A stretch of 64,000 nucleotides of DNA from Metaphire vulgaris. Its lineage: Eukaryota > Annelida > Clitellata > Crassiclitellata > Megascolecidae. Position numbers and translations under genes: made by a program. Every line of letters begins with the position of its first letter. Position 1 is the first letter of the stretch. The notes under the pieces were generated by a model. The model did not search any database, was not told the DNA's origin, and was given only the letters and a program-made list of their open reading frames with translations. Positions 1 to 13,193 of the stretch are shown here, piece after piece. The stretch is from the NCBI GenBank assembly GCA_018105865.1, contig CM030832.1:13047919-13111918 (forward strand). The letters are read 5' to 3'.

Positions 1-10
1 TCGGTAAAAT

Positions 11-316
11 CAGAGGCGTCATTTGGGGGGATGGGGGGGGGGGCGTGGCCCCCCAAGAAAATGAAATTATTAATTTCTAATGTATTAATGTGCAAAAACA
101 GGGACGTCATTTGGAATTGGGGGGGGGGTATGTTTGTGTTATGTGCTTGATGTCGAGCAAAATCTGAAGTAACTAATCGTAAAAAGGACTGACAAGCAAA
201 AAAAAGGTCGTCAACTTTTTGGGAAACTCAAACTCGTCAGGTCGAAAAATCGCAAAAATTGAAAAATTGCAAAAAAATTTCTCGCCCCCCAAGAAAAGTG
301 TGAAATGACGCCACTG
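11..316. mobile_element. hAT-type miniature element with 8-bp TSD
   Basis: The element starts CAGAGGCGTCATTT and ends AAATGACGCCACTG, imperfect terminal inverted repeats. It is flanked by the exact 8-bp direct repeat GGTAAAAT (3-10 and 317-324), the target duplication typical of hAT elements. The interior is G- and A-run rich and has no transposase. It carries the motif ACAAGCAAAAAAAAGG that recurs elsewhere in the window. Confidence 0.75.
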
Positions 317-336
317 GGTAAAATCACAGCCAACTT

Positions 337-410
337 AACCCTAACCCTAACCCAAACCCTAACAAATACAATAACCCTAACCCAAATCCTAAGCCTAACC
401 CTAAACCCTA
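337..410. repeat. Degenerate telomere-like CCCTAA repeats
   Basis: Several TAACCC and CCCTAA units with substitutions follow the hAT element directly. They are too degenerate and short for a telomere, so this is an interstitial telomere-like tract. The following 410-940 holds an A run and C-rich sequence, possibly another small inverted-repeat element (CCCAGGCCT near 449, AGGCCTGG near 605), and no gene. Confidence 0.5.
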
Positions 411-946
411 TTGAATAAACTATTGGCGGTGAATTAACCGACAAGAACCCAGGCCTGTTAAGAGGGAGATTCCCCCAAATTCCCAAAAAAAAAAAAAAAA
501 AAAAAAAAGTCCCAGCTCTTACACAAATTTTGAATTGAACTGTCTTTTCCCCTACAACCAAGTCGATTTTCCCCGAAAGCCTCAATTTCCCCCCACACCC
601 CCAAAGGCCTGGAGTCTGGATAAAACACTGCCACCTACTGTATGTAGAATGGACATAGGCCTAAACAAATATATTAAACATGTTCTGCTAAGCTCTCTAA
701 TTATGTCTCTAATCTAGTAATCTGATAACTGGCGCGTCATTATTAAAGAAATTGAATTGAAAAATTGCAAATTGAAAACTTACTGGTAGTATATTTATTT
801 GCGCCATTCTTGTAAATTACACAAGCAAACGAAGAAATTGAATTAAAGGCAAAGAATATGACAGTGAAAGAAATTCGAATTGGGCTACGTCACTGAGCTG
901 CCGTAGGATTTCAGCAAAGAGTTGTCTTTTCAGGCATTTAGTACAA

Positions 947-1268
947 CATTGGTTCTCAAGTCTCAACCCGTGGTCCGCGGACCACTTGGGGTCCGCCAGA
1001 GGGGGTCTAATGGTCCGCGACGGTCTGAAAAAACGTAAATAAAAATGAGACATATATGCCTATGTTCTCTGGGATCACCTTTTCTATTTGTTTATCAACC
1101 TATTTTTCTGGTAAGTTTTGAACAAAATCTACTGAAAGATACTGCGGGTGACTTTTTTGCTTGTCAACCTATTTTTCTGGTAAGTTTTGAAAAATCTGAT
1201 CTTAGGTGGTCCGCGAGAAATTGAACTTCAAAAGTGGTCCGTGAGGCAAAGAGGGTTGAGAACCACTG
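947..1268. mobile_element. hAT-type miniature element with 8-bp TSD
   Basis: The ends read CATTGGTTCTCAA and TTGAGAACCACTG, the CAGTGGTTCTCAA-type terminus of many hAT elements. Both sides carry the exact 8-bp direct repeat TAGTACAA (939-946 and 1269-1276). The interior has repeated GGTCCGCG motifs and no transposase. A longer, diverged relative lies at 34378-35056. Confidence 0.85.
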
Positions 1269-2172
1269 TAGTACAACACGTACTTGGTTATATATACTGT
1301 AATTGACTTCTTTCGTCAGTCATTTATCTCGCTGGCGTATCCACGGGAGGGATCAGTCGCCGGACTTGCGCAAAACCATCGTGAAATTTTTGGGAGGATG
1401 ATAGCAATGGAACCGATACATGGGCGTGTGTGCCAAGAACTCTTTGACGAACATGTCTTGCCTATAACCTTTTTCAGGGCATGGTATCATTGCCGATATA
1501 CCCCCCGTCGCTACGCCTCTGATACTCGCCATTTAACTGCATACTATTTTTGAAACATAAAGCTATGCTCAATATGCAGCAAACAATGGCTATGACAGGG
1601 GTTAATAGCAGGGATGTTAACAAGGACTCAGCCCTCAAGGCCAGGACCAGTACCAAGGACACAATGATCAAGGCCAGGACCAAGGACTCAACCTCAAGGT
1701 CAGAGCCAGGCCCAAGGGCTTTATTCAAAAATTTACAGTAGCAAGTCCTTGAAACAACATGCCCTGTCATACTAATTAAGCCATTATTTAAATGCCAAGA
1801 TGATAATCCAGATTACTAATGCATATAGGGGTATCCAGTGTTTACCAACAAGGTCCGGTTGCTCCGCCCACTGGTGGGCAGAAACCATAGAAACCATTGT
1901 TGTCTATTAATAGACGCCAATGGCAGAAGCAGATTTCTTGCTGGTGGGCATAGATCAGTGACCATAGAGATTGTTCTGGTTACTCCTATTACACAGTACA
2001 GTTGACATTTGAAGAATGGAACAGACCAAACATTGCTCTCTTGCATAATTAAGCATAGTCAGCTATTACTTACTGTAAGCTTAGATCTGCATTTTAAAAA
2101 CACCATTGTTTCCAACAATGAATCCGACATTCTTGCCCTATGTGGGCGCATTATGATTCCGTTTTGAGAATA

Positions 2173-2234
2173 TACGCTTCACTGGAGCAGGCGTCGCAGG
2201 TGCACACCTGCGACGCCTGCTCCAGTGAAGCGTA
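2173..2234. repeat. Perfect 29-bp hairpin, GCAC loop
   Basis: A 29-base arm (2173-2201) is followed by the loop GCAC and its exact reverse complement (2206-2234). The arms are GC-rich, unlike the AT-rich surroundings. The perfect match implies a recent origin or active conservation. Confidence 0.9.
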
Positions 2235-2341
2235 GAATTCTCCAAAAGAGTGGTTGGAAGTGGACAAACTGTTGTGAACAGGCAGCTGTTTCAATCGTCA
2301 TTTGTGAGCCTGGTGATGGCAAATTGATAGCCTGTAGATAT

Positions 2342-3216
2342 CAGTGTTGTATTTTTAATTAGCTAATTAAGCTTAATTAGCTAATTAGTTAGAATATGTG
2401 CTAATTCTAATTAATTAGAAAAACTGTTTAAGTAATTACAATTATAATTAATTAGACTTTTAAAGCTAATTCTAATTAATTAGAAATCATTCTAATTAAA
2501 TCGAAATATATTTTATAATCTTAATAAACTAACTTTTTGGAAATAAAGTACTTGCTTACATACTTAGATTGCCATCCTAAAAAAGTACTTTTTTTCTGTC
2601 AATGTTTCAATGATAATATCAACGATCTGATAATATCTCTTTGTAAATTGTTGGCTGATCATGGCAAATTTTTGGAAGAAATACCTGACAATCTGGACAA
2701 TTTTTTTACAGACTTTACAGTCAACCAAACAGACAATAAAATGCACATTTCTGGATGCTGCAAGACATGCAAGAAGAGGATAACTAACGATTGGAAACCA
2801 ATAAGGGTGGCGTTGAATTTTATTAGTCATGCAAAGTGCATACTTCTTGCAAGTACAAAACTTGTGATGCAGAAAAGACAAAGAAAAAGGAGCTGCTTGT
2901 CATTGTCAAATGCAACAGAGACAAGTTGATTAACATTGCCATCTGAGTGTCAGGAATAATGTTTATAACTCAACTGTATTATTTGTCATTTGAAGCTGAA
3001 ACTGTTTATAACTTGACTGCATTAATTGTCATTTGACAGTTCATAATCATCGTCATTTCTGACCTAATTAAGCTGCTAATTAACTTAATTAGATCAAAAT
3101 TTGCTAATTCTAATTAATTAGATACTTCAGACGCCTAATTCTAATTAATTACCTGAAATGCCTAGCTAATTCCAATTCTAATTAATTAGCAAAAATGCCA
3201 ATTAAAAACAACACTT
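2342..3216. mobile_element. Nested hAT-type element with 8-bp TSD
   Basis: The ends begin CAGTGTTG and finish CAACACTT, followed inward by a shared AT-rich stretch. The flanks are the exact 8-bp repeat GTAGATAT (2334-2341 and 3217-3224). Clusters of CTAATTCTAATTAATTAG units lie just inside both ends. It sits inside the element at 1609-3471, so it inserted later. Confidence 0.75.
2537..2929 (+). other. Orphan open reading frame inside nested hAT element
   Basis: This frame of about 130 codons fills the core of the 2342-3216 element between the AATTAG-rich subterminal repeats. I do not recognise it. The translation is lysine- and cysteine-rich, including a C-C-K-T-C-K-K cluster. Its first codon is not ATG-supported with confidence. 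It may be captured host sequence, transposase remnant or chance. Confidence 0.25.
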
Positions 3217-3479
3217 GTAGATATTCTCTCATTTGTCACTGTAGAGTGCAGTCACCCAGACTAAAAATAACCTAGAATTCATTCCATAAACAAATATACT
3301 TTGACCTAGATTTTATATGGCCATGACTGATTTCAAGGACAATTCAAGGACATAACCCTCAAGGCCAGGATCAGGACCAAGGACTCAACCCTCAAGGCCA
3401 GGACCAAGGATTTGAAACTGGTCCTTAAGGAGTCCTTAAGGCCAGGACCAAGCCAAGGACTAACATCCCTGGTTAATAA

Positions 3480-6400
3480 GGTAACCAAACCGGGTACCAT
3501 TAGACTATAGGTGACATTATGACTTTCAATATAACTACAAACTACAGTATTTGATTTTCGGTTTACTATCAAAATTAACTTCTTTAGATGATCATAATTA
3601 AGGAAATTCAATATCAGGAAACACATCATCGCCTAACATAAAATGACAACATTAACACATCTCAATATCACAGCGACTTTCAAAAGATAACAAAGGACAA
3701 AAATTCTCAGCTCTGTGACTGAACAGTTCCACTAAAGAACCTCAATTAAACTGTCAAATGTTTCCACAGCCATTGCTCACAAAGCTTTTCAGCTTTTGAC
3801 GAAGAGAAATACACTACAATTGCTACTATGATTATATTGCGAACAAATATATATATACATATAACTTTACACAGGAAAATGGCATTAAAATGGGAATGAC
3901 AGATTCACTGGTATCATGCAGAAAACCATATAAAATCCATCCAAGAATTCTGAACTTGCTTATTATCCATCTATCAGTAGAGGCTCTTTTTATTAAAATC
4001 CAACATAGCTAAGAAAACATGCATCATCTTAAGAGTCAATTTAATCAATGTTAGTTTAAGCTAAAACCACTTCTACTTAATCTCAGTAATGGGCAATTTA
4101 GGTAAACCACCACGTGAGTCAAGTATTTGCATGCATCCTTTCAACTGAAACAGCAGCATCAACAAAAGTAAAGCCCATAAATTAGAAGAGTAAATGGCCA
4201 AACATTCACTTTGCCACCTGCTCGCAAAAACAATAATCACGAGTACTGTTCAATTTTTATGAAGTGTTCTTGTCAAATATTGAAATTTGTGATATCAGGG
4301 ATAACTGGTAAAATACAGTATGTGCAAAAACCCTGTTAATCACAGACTAAATCAATTCAGTTTAACCACTGCACATTTCCAATGTATTCTAAATTTTAAA
4401 CTATAAATGCACATAAAATGTTTGCGCAATAATACTTGTACAACTAAACCTACAAAAGATTAAGCATTTGAGAAATGATTTTCAACAACATTTACCTAGC
4501 CCACTAAATTCCAGAAAAATAAAAGAACACTATATACATAAATCAGCAAACTCTATGTACTTAGCATGATTTAAGGTTGCTATAATCAAAAGACTAATTC
4601 AAATGCCACAAGGAAAAGGAAAGACAGCATAAACACAACAAATGAATGACAAGAATGATTCTGTAATGCAAAAGTACAACAATAATGCTATGAAGTTGCC
4701 AAAAGATCAGAATCTAAATAAATTAAAACCCTGCAACATAAACAGCATCAAGCAATTAAATCTTCAGTATAAATTATGATATCTATGGTCAATTAGCGAA
4801 TTAAAAGCACAATCCAAGGCATTTCTATGACTAAATAGTTCAAGAAACACTTGGATGCATTATTTCTAAAACAGTGGCAACTAACTGTTCAAAGTTTCCG
4901 AGAATCAAGTTCTATTTAAAACTGCACTACACCATTACAAACTCATTAATAACAGCAGTGCTGTTGGCAGTTAAAACAGCATAACTAATAACTATGTCAT
5001 AGTTAATGTATCAAAACCATCAATTTTGATATTCATATTAAGTTGAGTCCTCTTGTACAAGTGAATCAATTACTGATTTTATTATTACACAGATCAGCTG
5101 ATGAAAGCAGCACAAATATACACACTGAATCTATTAGTCAAGTAACTGGTCATCATTGCCATGAGAAATTCATAATATACCATTTAGAAAGCAGCTCAAC
5201 TCAATAATTCAGAAAAAGAATTAATTCATTGGAGGCTCCAGTCTCTTCTATAAATAATAAACAATTTGACCATTAGAATAGAAAACTGTATCTTTTCATA
5301 TCAACAAGTTTGCACAAACACACCATGAAGAAAAACAAGTAGCCATTCAACATGAACTCAATGAATAAGATGAAAATAGAATGACCTATCTGTTCTGCCT
5401 TAACCTTTAATTCTACATTTAAATAACAGTACTAATCATTTCATTTTACATTGATTGTGTCATCAGAAATTCTACTAATTCCATTGTATCATGTAACTGT
5501 CAACGTGGCACTTCTGCATTAGAACAACCCATTACATTTATCATTGGGACATGAAATACAACTAAGTATCTAACATATGATGACATCATCATAACCTTCT
5601 CAAAAATGCAAGCAAAAAACAGGCATTGTCAACAGCTCATGTCAATCAATTCAACTAATCTGCAAACAGGCAAAGTCTGACAGCTCAATAACAATCACCT
5701 CAAACAAATGTGATCTCTCCCACCTCACAAAAGCAGCTATACTTCCAGAATTACATGAAAGACATCTGCTCTCTGACAATGGTGTTGACTAATCACATCA
5801 GATCTGCTCACCAAATATGCACTCAAGCAAAGAAACAGAATAAGATGTACACACACACATATGCCAGATGCCTTCTTAACAGTCATCACATAGAAACCGT
5901 AAATCATTCAAGGCCTACTAAGGCCATTTTTCCATTATGTGGCAAAATGGTCTTAGCATTTGAAAACTACTAAGACTACCAGTACTTTGCCATTATGTGG
6001 TTTCAATGGTGCAAGACCAAATTCATTGCTGAATAGCCATTTTAGTTGACCTTAACATTCTGAGCAGTAAAAGTATAGAGGATGCTCGTAGCAACAGATT
6101 CGTTAAAGCTTCAATGATATCCAGTTCAGTCTAGAATGTACCTGTGGAACAATGTGGAAAATGGTGCCATGAGACAACAGATTGTCGAAGCATTGAAAGA
6201 GGAGAAGTAGCTCGATTACCTCAATGCTAATAAAAACAAACAAATTAGCAGTGTTCATTTATTTTCAATAGTTTTAATAATATTAAACCCTAACAGCAAA
6301 CAAAATTTACATATCTACAAAATATTAACAATGAAAAATAAGTAACTTTTACTTTAATTAATTTCACATGGCATTAAGACAATCCAAATACAACATAATA

Positions 6401-6640
6401 TAGCACCCCAATATCTGACAGGACCAAACAACTTCAACTATACAATAATATGAATATTTTACACTTGCCATGACATACATTCTACAAAATCATACAAAAC
6501 ATGTCTATGTACATGTACAGTATATCAATCAAATTATCGCTTTAGCAAAAATTGAATAAACTTAGATGGAGAATAAATAAACTGTAAAAATATTGAAACC
6601 ATCTGATAACATTAACTATATGCATCAACCCCCCTAATAT
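3480..6640. other. Repeat-poor gene-free stretch, possible 3-prime UTR
   Basis: About 3.2 kb with no recognised transposon, no microsatellite and no convincing ORF. It lies downstream of the TAB gene in its direction of transcription. The TAB stop codon overlaps a good splice donor (TCAG then GTTAGA at 8342), so a further terminal exon here is conceivable. One short minus-strand frame near 6085-6240 looks somewhat coding-like but is unrecognised. Confidence 0.3.
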
Positions 6641-6664
6641 TTAATTAACATAATGAAAACAAGT

Positions 6665-7010
6665 TTGTAATGTAATGCAATGTAACATACTCTGATATAT
6701 ACGATGGAGCGGTACCAATACGAGATAGTGCAACCGCTCTCAACATATGAAACTTAAACATGGCAGAATAAGGCAGTCGATGTAGAACAGACATCATATA
6801 ATCACTAATGTGATCACATCTTGTGACACCAGTAATCACCCTGGCTGCCGAATGAAGAACTATCAGGAGTTTACCAAGTCGCACCAATGGAAGACCAGCA
6901 AAAAGTGAACCAGTTGTCAAGCTTAGAGCAAATAAAAGCATGAATCAAAGTAGAAGCGGATACAATGTCTACTGTATGCCGAATCACTCCGAGTTGGCGT
7001 ACATTAGACA
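6665..7010 (-). mobile_element. L2/CR1-like LINE reverse transcriptase fragment
   Basis: The minus-strand translation between about 6941 and 6665 resembles the C-terminal thumb region of L2/CR1-type reverse transcriptases. The visible pattern is AGLPLVRLGKL, then HSAARVITGVTRCDHI, L-H-R-L-P, then GTAPSYISE, matching the family pattern N-A-A-R, D-H-I, L-H-W-L-P, A-P-x-Y-L. Frameshifts upstream show it is dead. Confidence 0.65.
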
Positions 7011-7074
7011 TTGCATAGACTACATATGTATTTAACTATTTATGTAAGTATGTGCATGCAACTGTGCAAATATA

Positions 7075-8090
<1,016 letters not shown>

Positions 8091-8135
8091 TATAATATAT
8101 ATATTTGCACAGTTGTGTTACATTTGAACATCACG

Positions 8136-8232
<97 letters not shown>

Positions 8233-8263
8233 GTGATGTTCACACACACACACACACACACAC
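8136..8263. repeat. (TA)n then (CA)n microsatellites
   Basis: About 46 TA units to 8228 are followed by a CA tract at 8240-8263. Together they lie 75-200 bp beyond the TAB stop codon. Confidence 0.95.
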
Positions 8264-8337
8264 ATATCACAACATATATCACAACATACATACACATGCA
8301 CAGCATAAGTCTTCAATATGCATTTCAGTACAGTAAT

Positions 8338-8534
8338 CTAACCTGATAGAGTTGTAGGCAATTTTGGCATCTCACAGCACTCGCACTTATTAAGAAGTGG
8401 ATGATTAAGGAATGTACAAGCAGAACAGCTCCAGTTTTCACCTTCATCAGAATCAGGAGGCACCAGATTGCTAGGCGGCAGCGAGGCATAGGGAGGCGGA
8501 GGTGCAGGTCGAGTCGGTTTTGACGGTTGAGGTA
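8338..8534 (-). CDS. TAB exon 6: NZF zinc finger and stop
   Basis: After a proline-rich lead ([13 protein letters not shown]) comes the NZF finger: W549, Cys551, Cys554, Cys565 and Cys568, with [10 protein letters not shown] between the Cys pairs. The T-F pair (555-556) is the hydrophobic ubiquitin-contact site in the TAB2 NZF. The reading ends LPTTLSG and TAG at 8340. The last codons overlap a consensus donor (CAG then GTTAGA), so a short alternative C terminus is possible. Confidence 0.92.
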
Positions 8535-11500
8535 CTACAACAATTTTGAAACATTTAAAATTCACTGTAATGCAAATTTTAAAATGTGGATGAAATCATA
8601 TACCGGTACTCAAAATGAATCTGATAATCAATTAAAGCAATTTTCTTATAACTCATTGATATGGCTCCATGTCTGTCTACAATTTGTCAACACTGTTCAT
8701 TGGCAAAATATTACGAGACAAGCTGTCCTTGACAAAAGATTGCGGCAACACCACATGTAGAGGCCAACCAAATTTCAGTTTCGGTTTCGGCGCCGAAAGT
8801 TGCCACATGATCATTTTCGGTCGGGTTTCGGTTTCGGCCGAAACAGAAAAGTTAACTTTGGGTTGACTTTCAGTTTTGGCCGAAAGTGATTTAGGCTTCC
8901 GGTTGTCTACCAAAACTTCCAAAAACTGTCATTTTGTCTGTCTGTCGGCCGCAGAAACCTCTCTTTGTCTCTGTCAGCTTGGCAGGGCTCCTTTTGGTCC
9001 ACTTTCGTCGCAACTAGAGACCGCATTTGGTCACTGAGTGCATAGTTTATGAACTCAGTGACCCAATGTGGTCAGTGAAATTCCAAGCATCGGAGTGCAC
9101 TGTAAAGTCATTCTTCTAGAACAAGTGACTAAAGACCAATGCAGCAACGTACTGGGCTTTTGTTTTTTAACTACAACATTCATTTGGTTAATTTCAATAT
9201 ACTAACCAATTAACGGTGAACCAACTGCCATCTAGTGTCTCTTACTGCAAGGCTTCAAGTGTTGTTTAGTAAACTTTGATTATTTCTGGATTACGAATTA
9301 CTTACTAATTATTAAAGTATTGTTGATAATGTTGAATTTGTTATTGCATCATTGCTTAATGACAGTTTTAAATCTTGTGCGGGGTTATATATCTTTAAGC
9401 TTCGGTCGAAAGTCTTGTCAACCTTCTGGTTTCGGCTTCAGTTTGGCCGAAAGTCATTTTTAAACGTTCGGCTTGGTTTCATTTTCGGCCGAAACCAGAA
9501 ATTGACATTCGGTCGGTCTCTAACCACATGTATACTAAACCCCATCACTCAGAGTGCTTAGATTAATTTTCATTTGATACCATTGACAGGCAATGTGGGA
9601 CAGAGGAGTTTTGCATGGTGGGTGCTTTCTACTAAGCTTTTCTTCATTTTGACATTCAGGCCACTGCCCAGAATTCACAATGATAAGAAATTTCATTGGC
9701 AATTTCACTTAACAAATAACAAATTTAACAGTAACAGGCAAATTATCAGCAATAATAAAATCTTTTCCCAAAACTCATTTAACTGTCGGGCATACTTCCA
9801 CTAAACTGTCAGGCACACTAAAATATTTGGGGGTACATTTGAGCAGTTAGCTCAAAACTGGTAATTCAGGAAAGAATAAAACAAAGAATTCAAGCAATCA
9901 ATCTTCTCGTTTTATACAACAAAAGAAACCTTGATTAGGTAAGTTTGCTTAAAACAATCTGTTTCTAAAATCAAACCTAAATATTTAAATAAATCGATGA
10001 ATTACTTTAAACAAAGACAATGCTGTTACAACTAAACATGAGAATGAGTAAACCAAAGAGAATGAATATTCTGTATTTTGCTAACAACCCTCCCTAAAAC
10101 TGTACTTTTTTTAGTACTGTCCTTTTAAGTTCCTTCTCTTTCACAGCCGTTCTTCTGTCTCTTTCACATTCACAAATATAAGAATAAAAACCACCACAGG
10201 AAAAGAGAACAAATAATAATAAACATATAAAAATAAACAATATCTAACATAGCTACAAAATCAGTGACTTTTAACATACTATGAAAATTTCAAATGCATA
10301 AATCAGCGTATATATGCACAACTTTCTATTGTACAAAACATACCCACAATCACATCAATTACCTCTATTGTCGGGAAAAGATGGTTGTCTAATTGGTGAG
10401 CCAATCTGCGGAGGGCACAGCGGCTGAGGCAGTTGCGCATTGGCATCGTGATTCAACTGAAAGGGCTGATTACCGATAAACCGACTAGTTGAAATAGCAT
10501 CATGAAATCGTTGATCCTCCAAATCTAACCAGTTTATTTGAGGCAAAAAATCCAATGCAGAGAAATTTCAGTCACAGTTTTTATATTAACATTCCACCTA
10601 CAAGTTTTGTTTCAAAGTCATTTTAAATCAGTTGCTATTAAGTTACTAATCTTGGATATTTTGGATAAGGGAAAATGTCAAATTTTATCAGTATATTCAA
10701 AACAGGGTTGTCAAAAGCTTTGAAATTTTCAAAGACTGCCATCACATTTATTTCAGCTATAAATAAATGCCTCATCAGTGTCATATAAAAAGTTAAAGTT
10801 CAGACCTGGAGACAAAATTATAAATAAGATGCTTATGACAAGCAGATTGACTACTTTCAGGTACAATACATAACTGGTAATAAAAATGCAACCTAAGCCG
10901 TCTAGTCAGCCCTAAAGTCTTGGGTTGAAATATAGAAATTATGTTCTATAGCAGGGGTATTCAAATGGTGGCCTGCAGGCCAGATCCGGCCCACCAAAAG
11001 GTATGAAATGGTCCACGAAGATATGGAAATGATAAATAACTTTATCTTATACAAAATATTTTTCTTGTTTTCAACTTACTGTTTTCTATTACTTATGAAC
11101 TATATTTTTGTAACTAAAAATATATATATACCTGGCCCTTGGGCACAAGCCATAAAAAAATTTGGCCCTTCATAAAATTTAGTCGAATACCCCTATTCTA
11201 TAGTAATTCAAAATTGGAAATAATGCTGCATAATAATTATTAAGTCATGAGTAGGCAAATAAGCTTGTCTGATATATTAATTTCACTCAAAAACCATTCT
11301 GTAATAGTGATATTTGTTATTGAATCTGAAAAATACATATATTTAAGTCACTAAGTAATTACAGTAAATGGTCATCACTACCATAAAAATCTCGAGTATA
11401 GTGTGCACTTTTTAAACTCGGAATTTTCCATAAAGTTAGGAGTGTGTATTATATTCATATAACACCTAAATTAGATACATTTGTCCTCATTTTACCCAAG

Positions 11501-13155
11501 AACTTAATTTTACCGGCACTTTCCTTAGCATTTGCTTAGCACATCATTTGAATGGCAAAAGCAGGTGGCATTAATGAGAAAGGAGGAAATGGAGAGAAAT
11601 GGACACAATTTGTAAAGAGAGAGGTGGAGAAGGAGAGGGGACAACCATGTGGAACCACATTAATGATTTTATTGACAGCCTAGTCTATTGTTGGTACAAA
11701 GTGCCTGCTGTCAGAGAAAGAGAGAGAGAGATGGAGAGACAATCTACAGGGAGAGGGAGAGGTAACTTGGAACCAAAATGTGGGTGGTATTAATGACCTT
11801 ATTGCTGGCAAATAGCTCAGTTAAGCAAAACCAGGTGTCATTGCAGTCTGACCCTGTCTATAATTAATGACAGTCTAGCAGTGGAATCTCTTGTCTAATA
11901 TGATACCAGGGTACACATTCTCCCATTCATTAGAGTAACACAGACTAGAGAACTTCTACCAGCGAATCTCTTGACATTTCCATCATTCACAGTTCAGCAG
12001 CATAGCTCCATGCAGATCCGGAGCAAACCCAATAGTTCTGTCAGAAATAGCCAAGCTTACCAGTGGTCAAGTAAAGCGTTATCGAGTGTGGAGATTTAAG
12101 GGTGTGCATTATATTCATGAAAATCAATTTTACCTTTTGATCTGCACCCCAGAAAGCTGTGCGCAATATACTCCTGTGCAACAGTGTGCATACCATACAC
12201 GAGACTTTACAGTACTCAATCATTTTATCATTTGCACTAGAGTTGAATTTTAAATATCACTTTAAGCATCGAAGCCAAGATCAAAAGCATAATTGTGGTT
12301 AACTGACAGAGGAAAAATGACTATGACAACAAATAATATCTTCTGCTTCCTCCATTTGCAATTCATGATCTCAAAAACAGAAAGGAAAATCCATGTTCTA
12401 TATTTATAGATAAATATAATTAAATTCATTAAATCAGAAAATAATTCATGATATGCAATCAGACAATAACAATCATCATCAATACAAAACAACAATAAAC
12501 TATGCCACTAATCAGAGGACAGTGCAAATTCTCCACAGAAGAAATGACTAAATTCTCAACAGTCACAATCATACATTAGTTGATATGCTTGGTCAAAAAT
12601 CTGGATATGGGTATATCTGTTCCAGTGTGCACAAGAGAATGCTGACATCAACATAAAAATTTTAAACTAACCTTGTGCATTGCTTGTAAGATCAAGTTCA
12701 TAGGTCAACAAGCGTATCTCCATTCCAAGGTTCTCATTCTCTGTCAACAGCTTCTGCCGGTCAGCAGCCTATGCATAGTATGCAAACGCTCTTATACTTA
12801 ATATCGTTGCACAATAACAAATAGAAACAACCAATCAGAATTGTCTAACAAACAACTTAGCATTGCATGAAAGTAAATCAGCAAAATTACCGGTAATTTG
12901 TTATCCTATTATGTCAACATCATTCTGTCAAATTGGCATTCTGTCAAATTGGCAATAAAGTGTTGAGCATGGAGCAAATAACAAGTGCATGAGAAGAAAA
13001 ATAATCTGAATTCAATCATATATAACAGCTGCAACAGATCCCTCAATTTCAGAGTTTTAACAGAAGTAATAAAGTCCCATCTATATCTGTAATGCTCCTG
13101 ACATTTGCTCCTGACATTTTGGTAATATGTTGCACAAAAATATCAGTTTAATAAC

Positions 13156-13193
<38 letters not shown>

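Larger units (their letters stand above)
1609..3471. mobile_element. Outer hAT-type element with subterminal GGACC arrays
   Basis: The termini CAGGGATGTTA and TAACATCCCTG are exact inverted repeats. The flanks are GTTAATAG (1601-1608) and GTTAATAA (3472-3479), a 7/8 target duplication. Close to each end is an array of AAGGCCAGGACCAAGGACTC-like units (about 1619-1723 and 3346-3460), in the same orientation at both ends. Such subterminal repeats often serve as transposase-binding sites in hAT elements; that role here is inferred. A second element (2342-3216) and a long hairpin (2173-2234) lie inside. No intact transposase is visible. Confidence 0.7.

Noticed and set aside
337..410. Telomere or chromosome end
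   Set aside because: The units are degenerate and short and are followed by ordinary gene-containing sequence.
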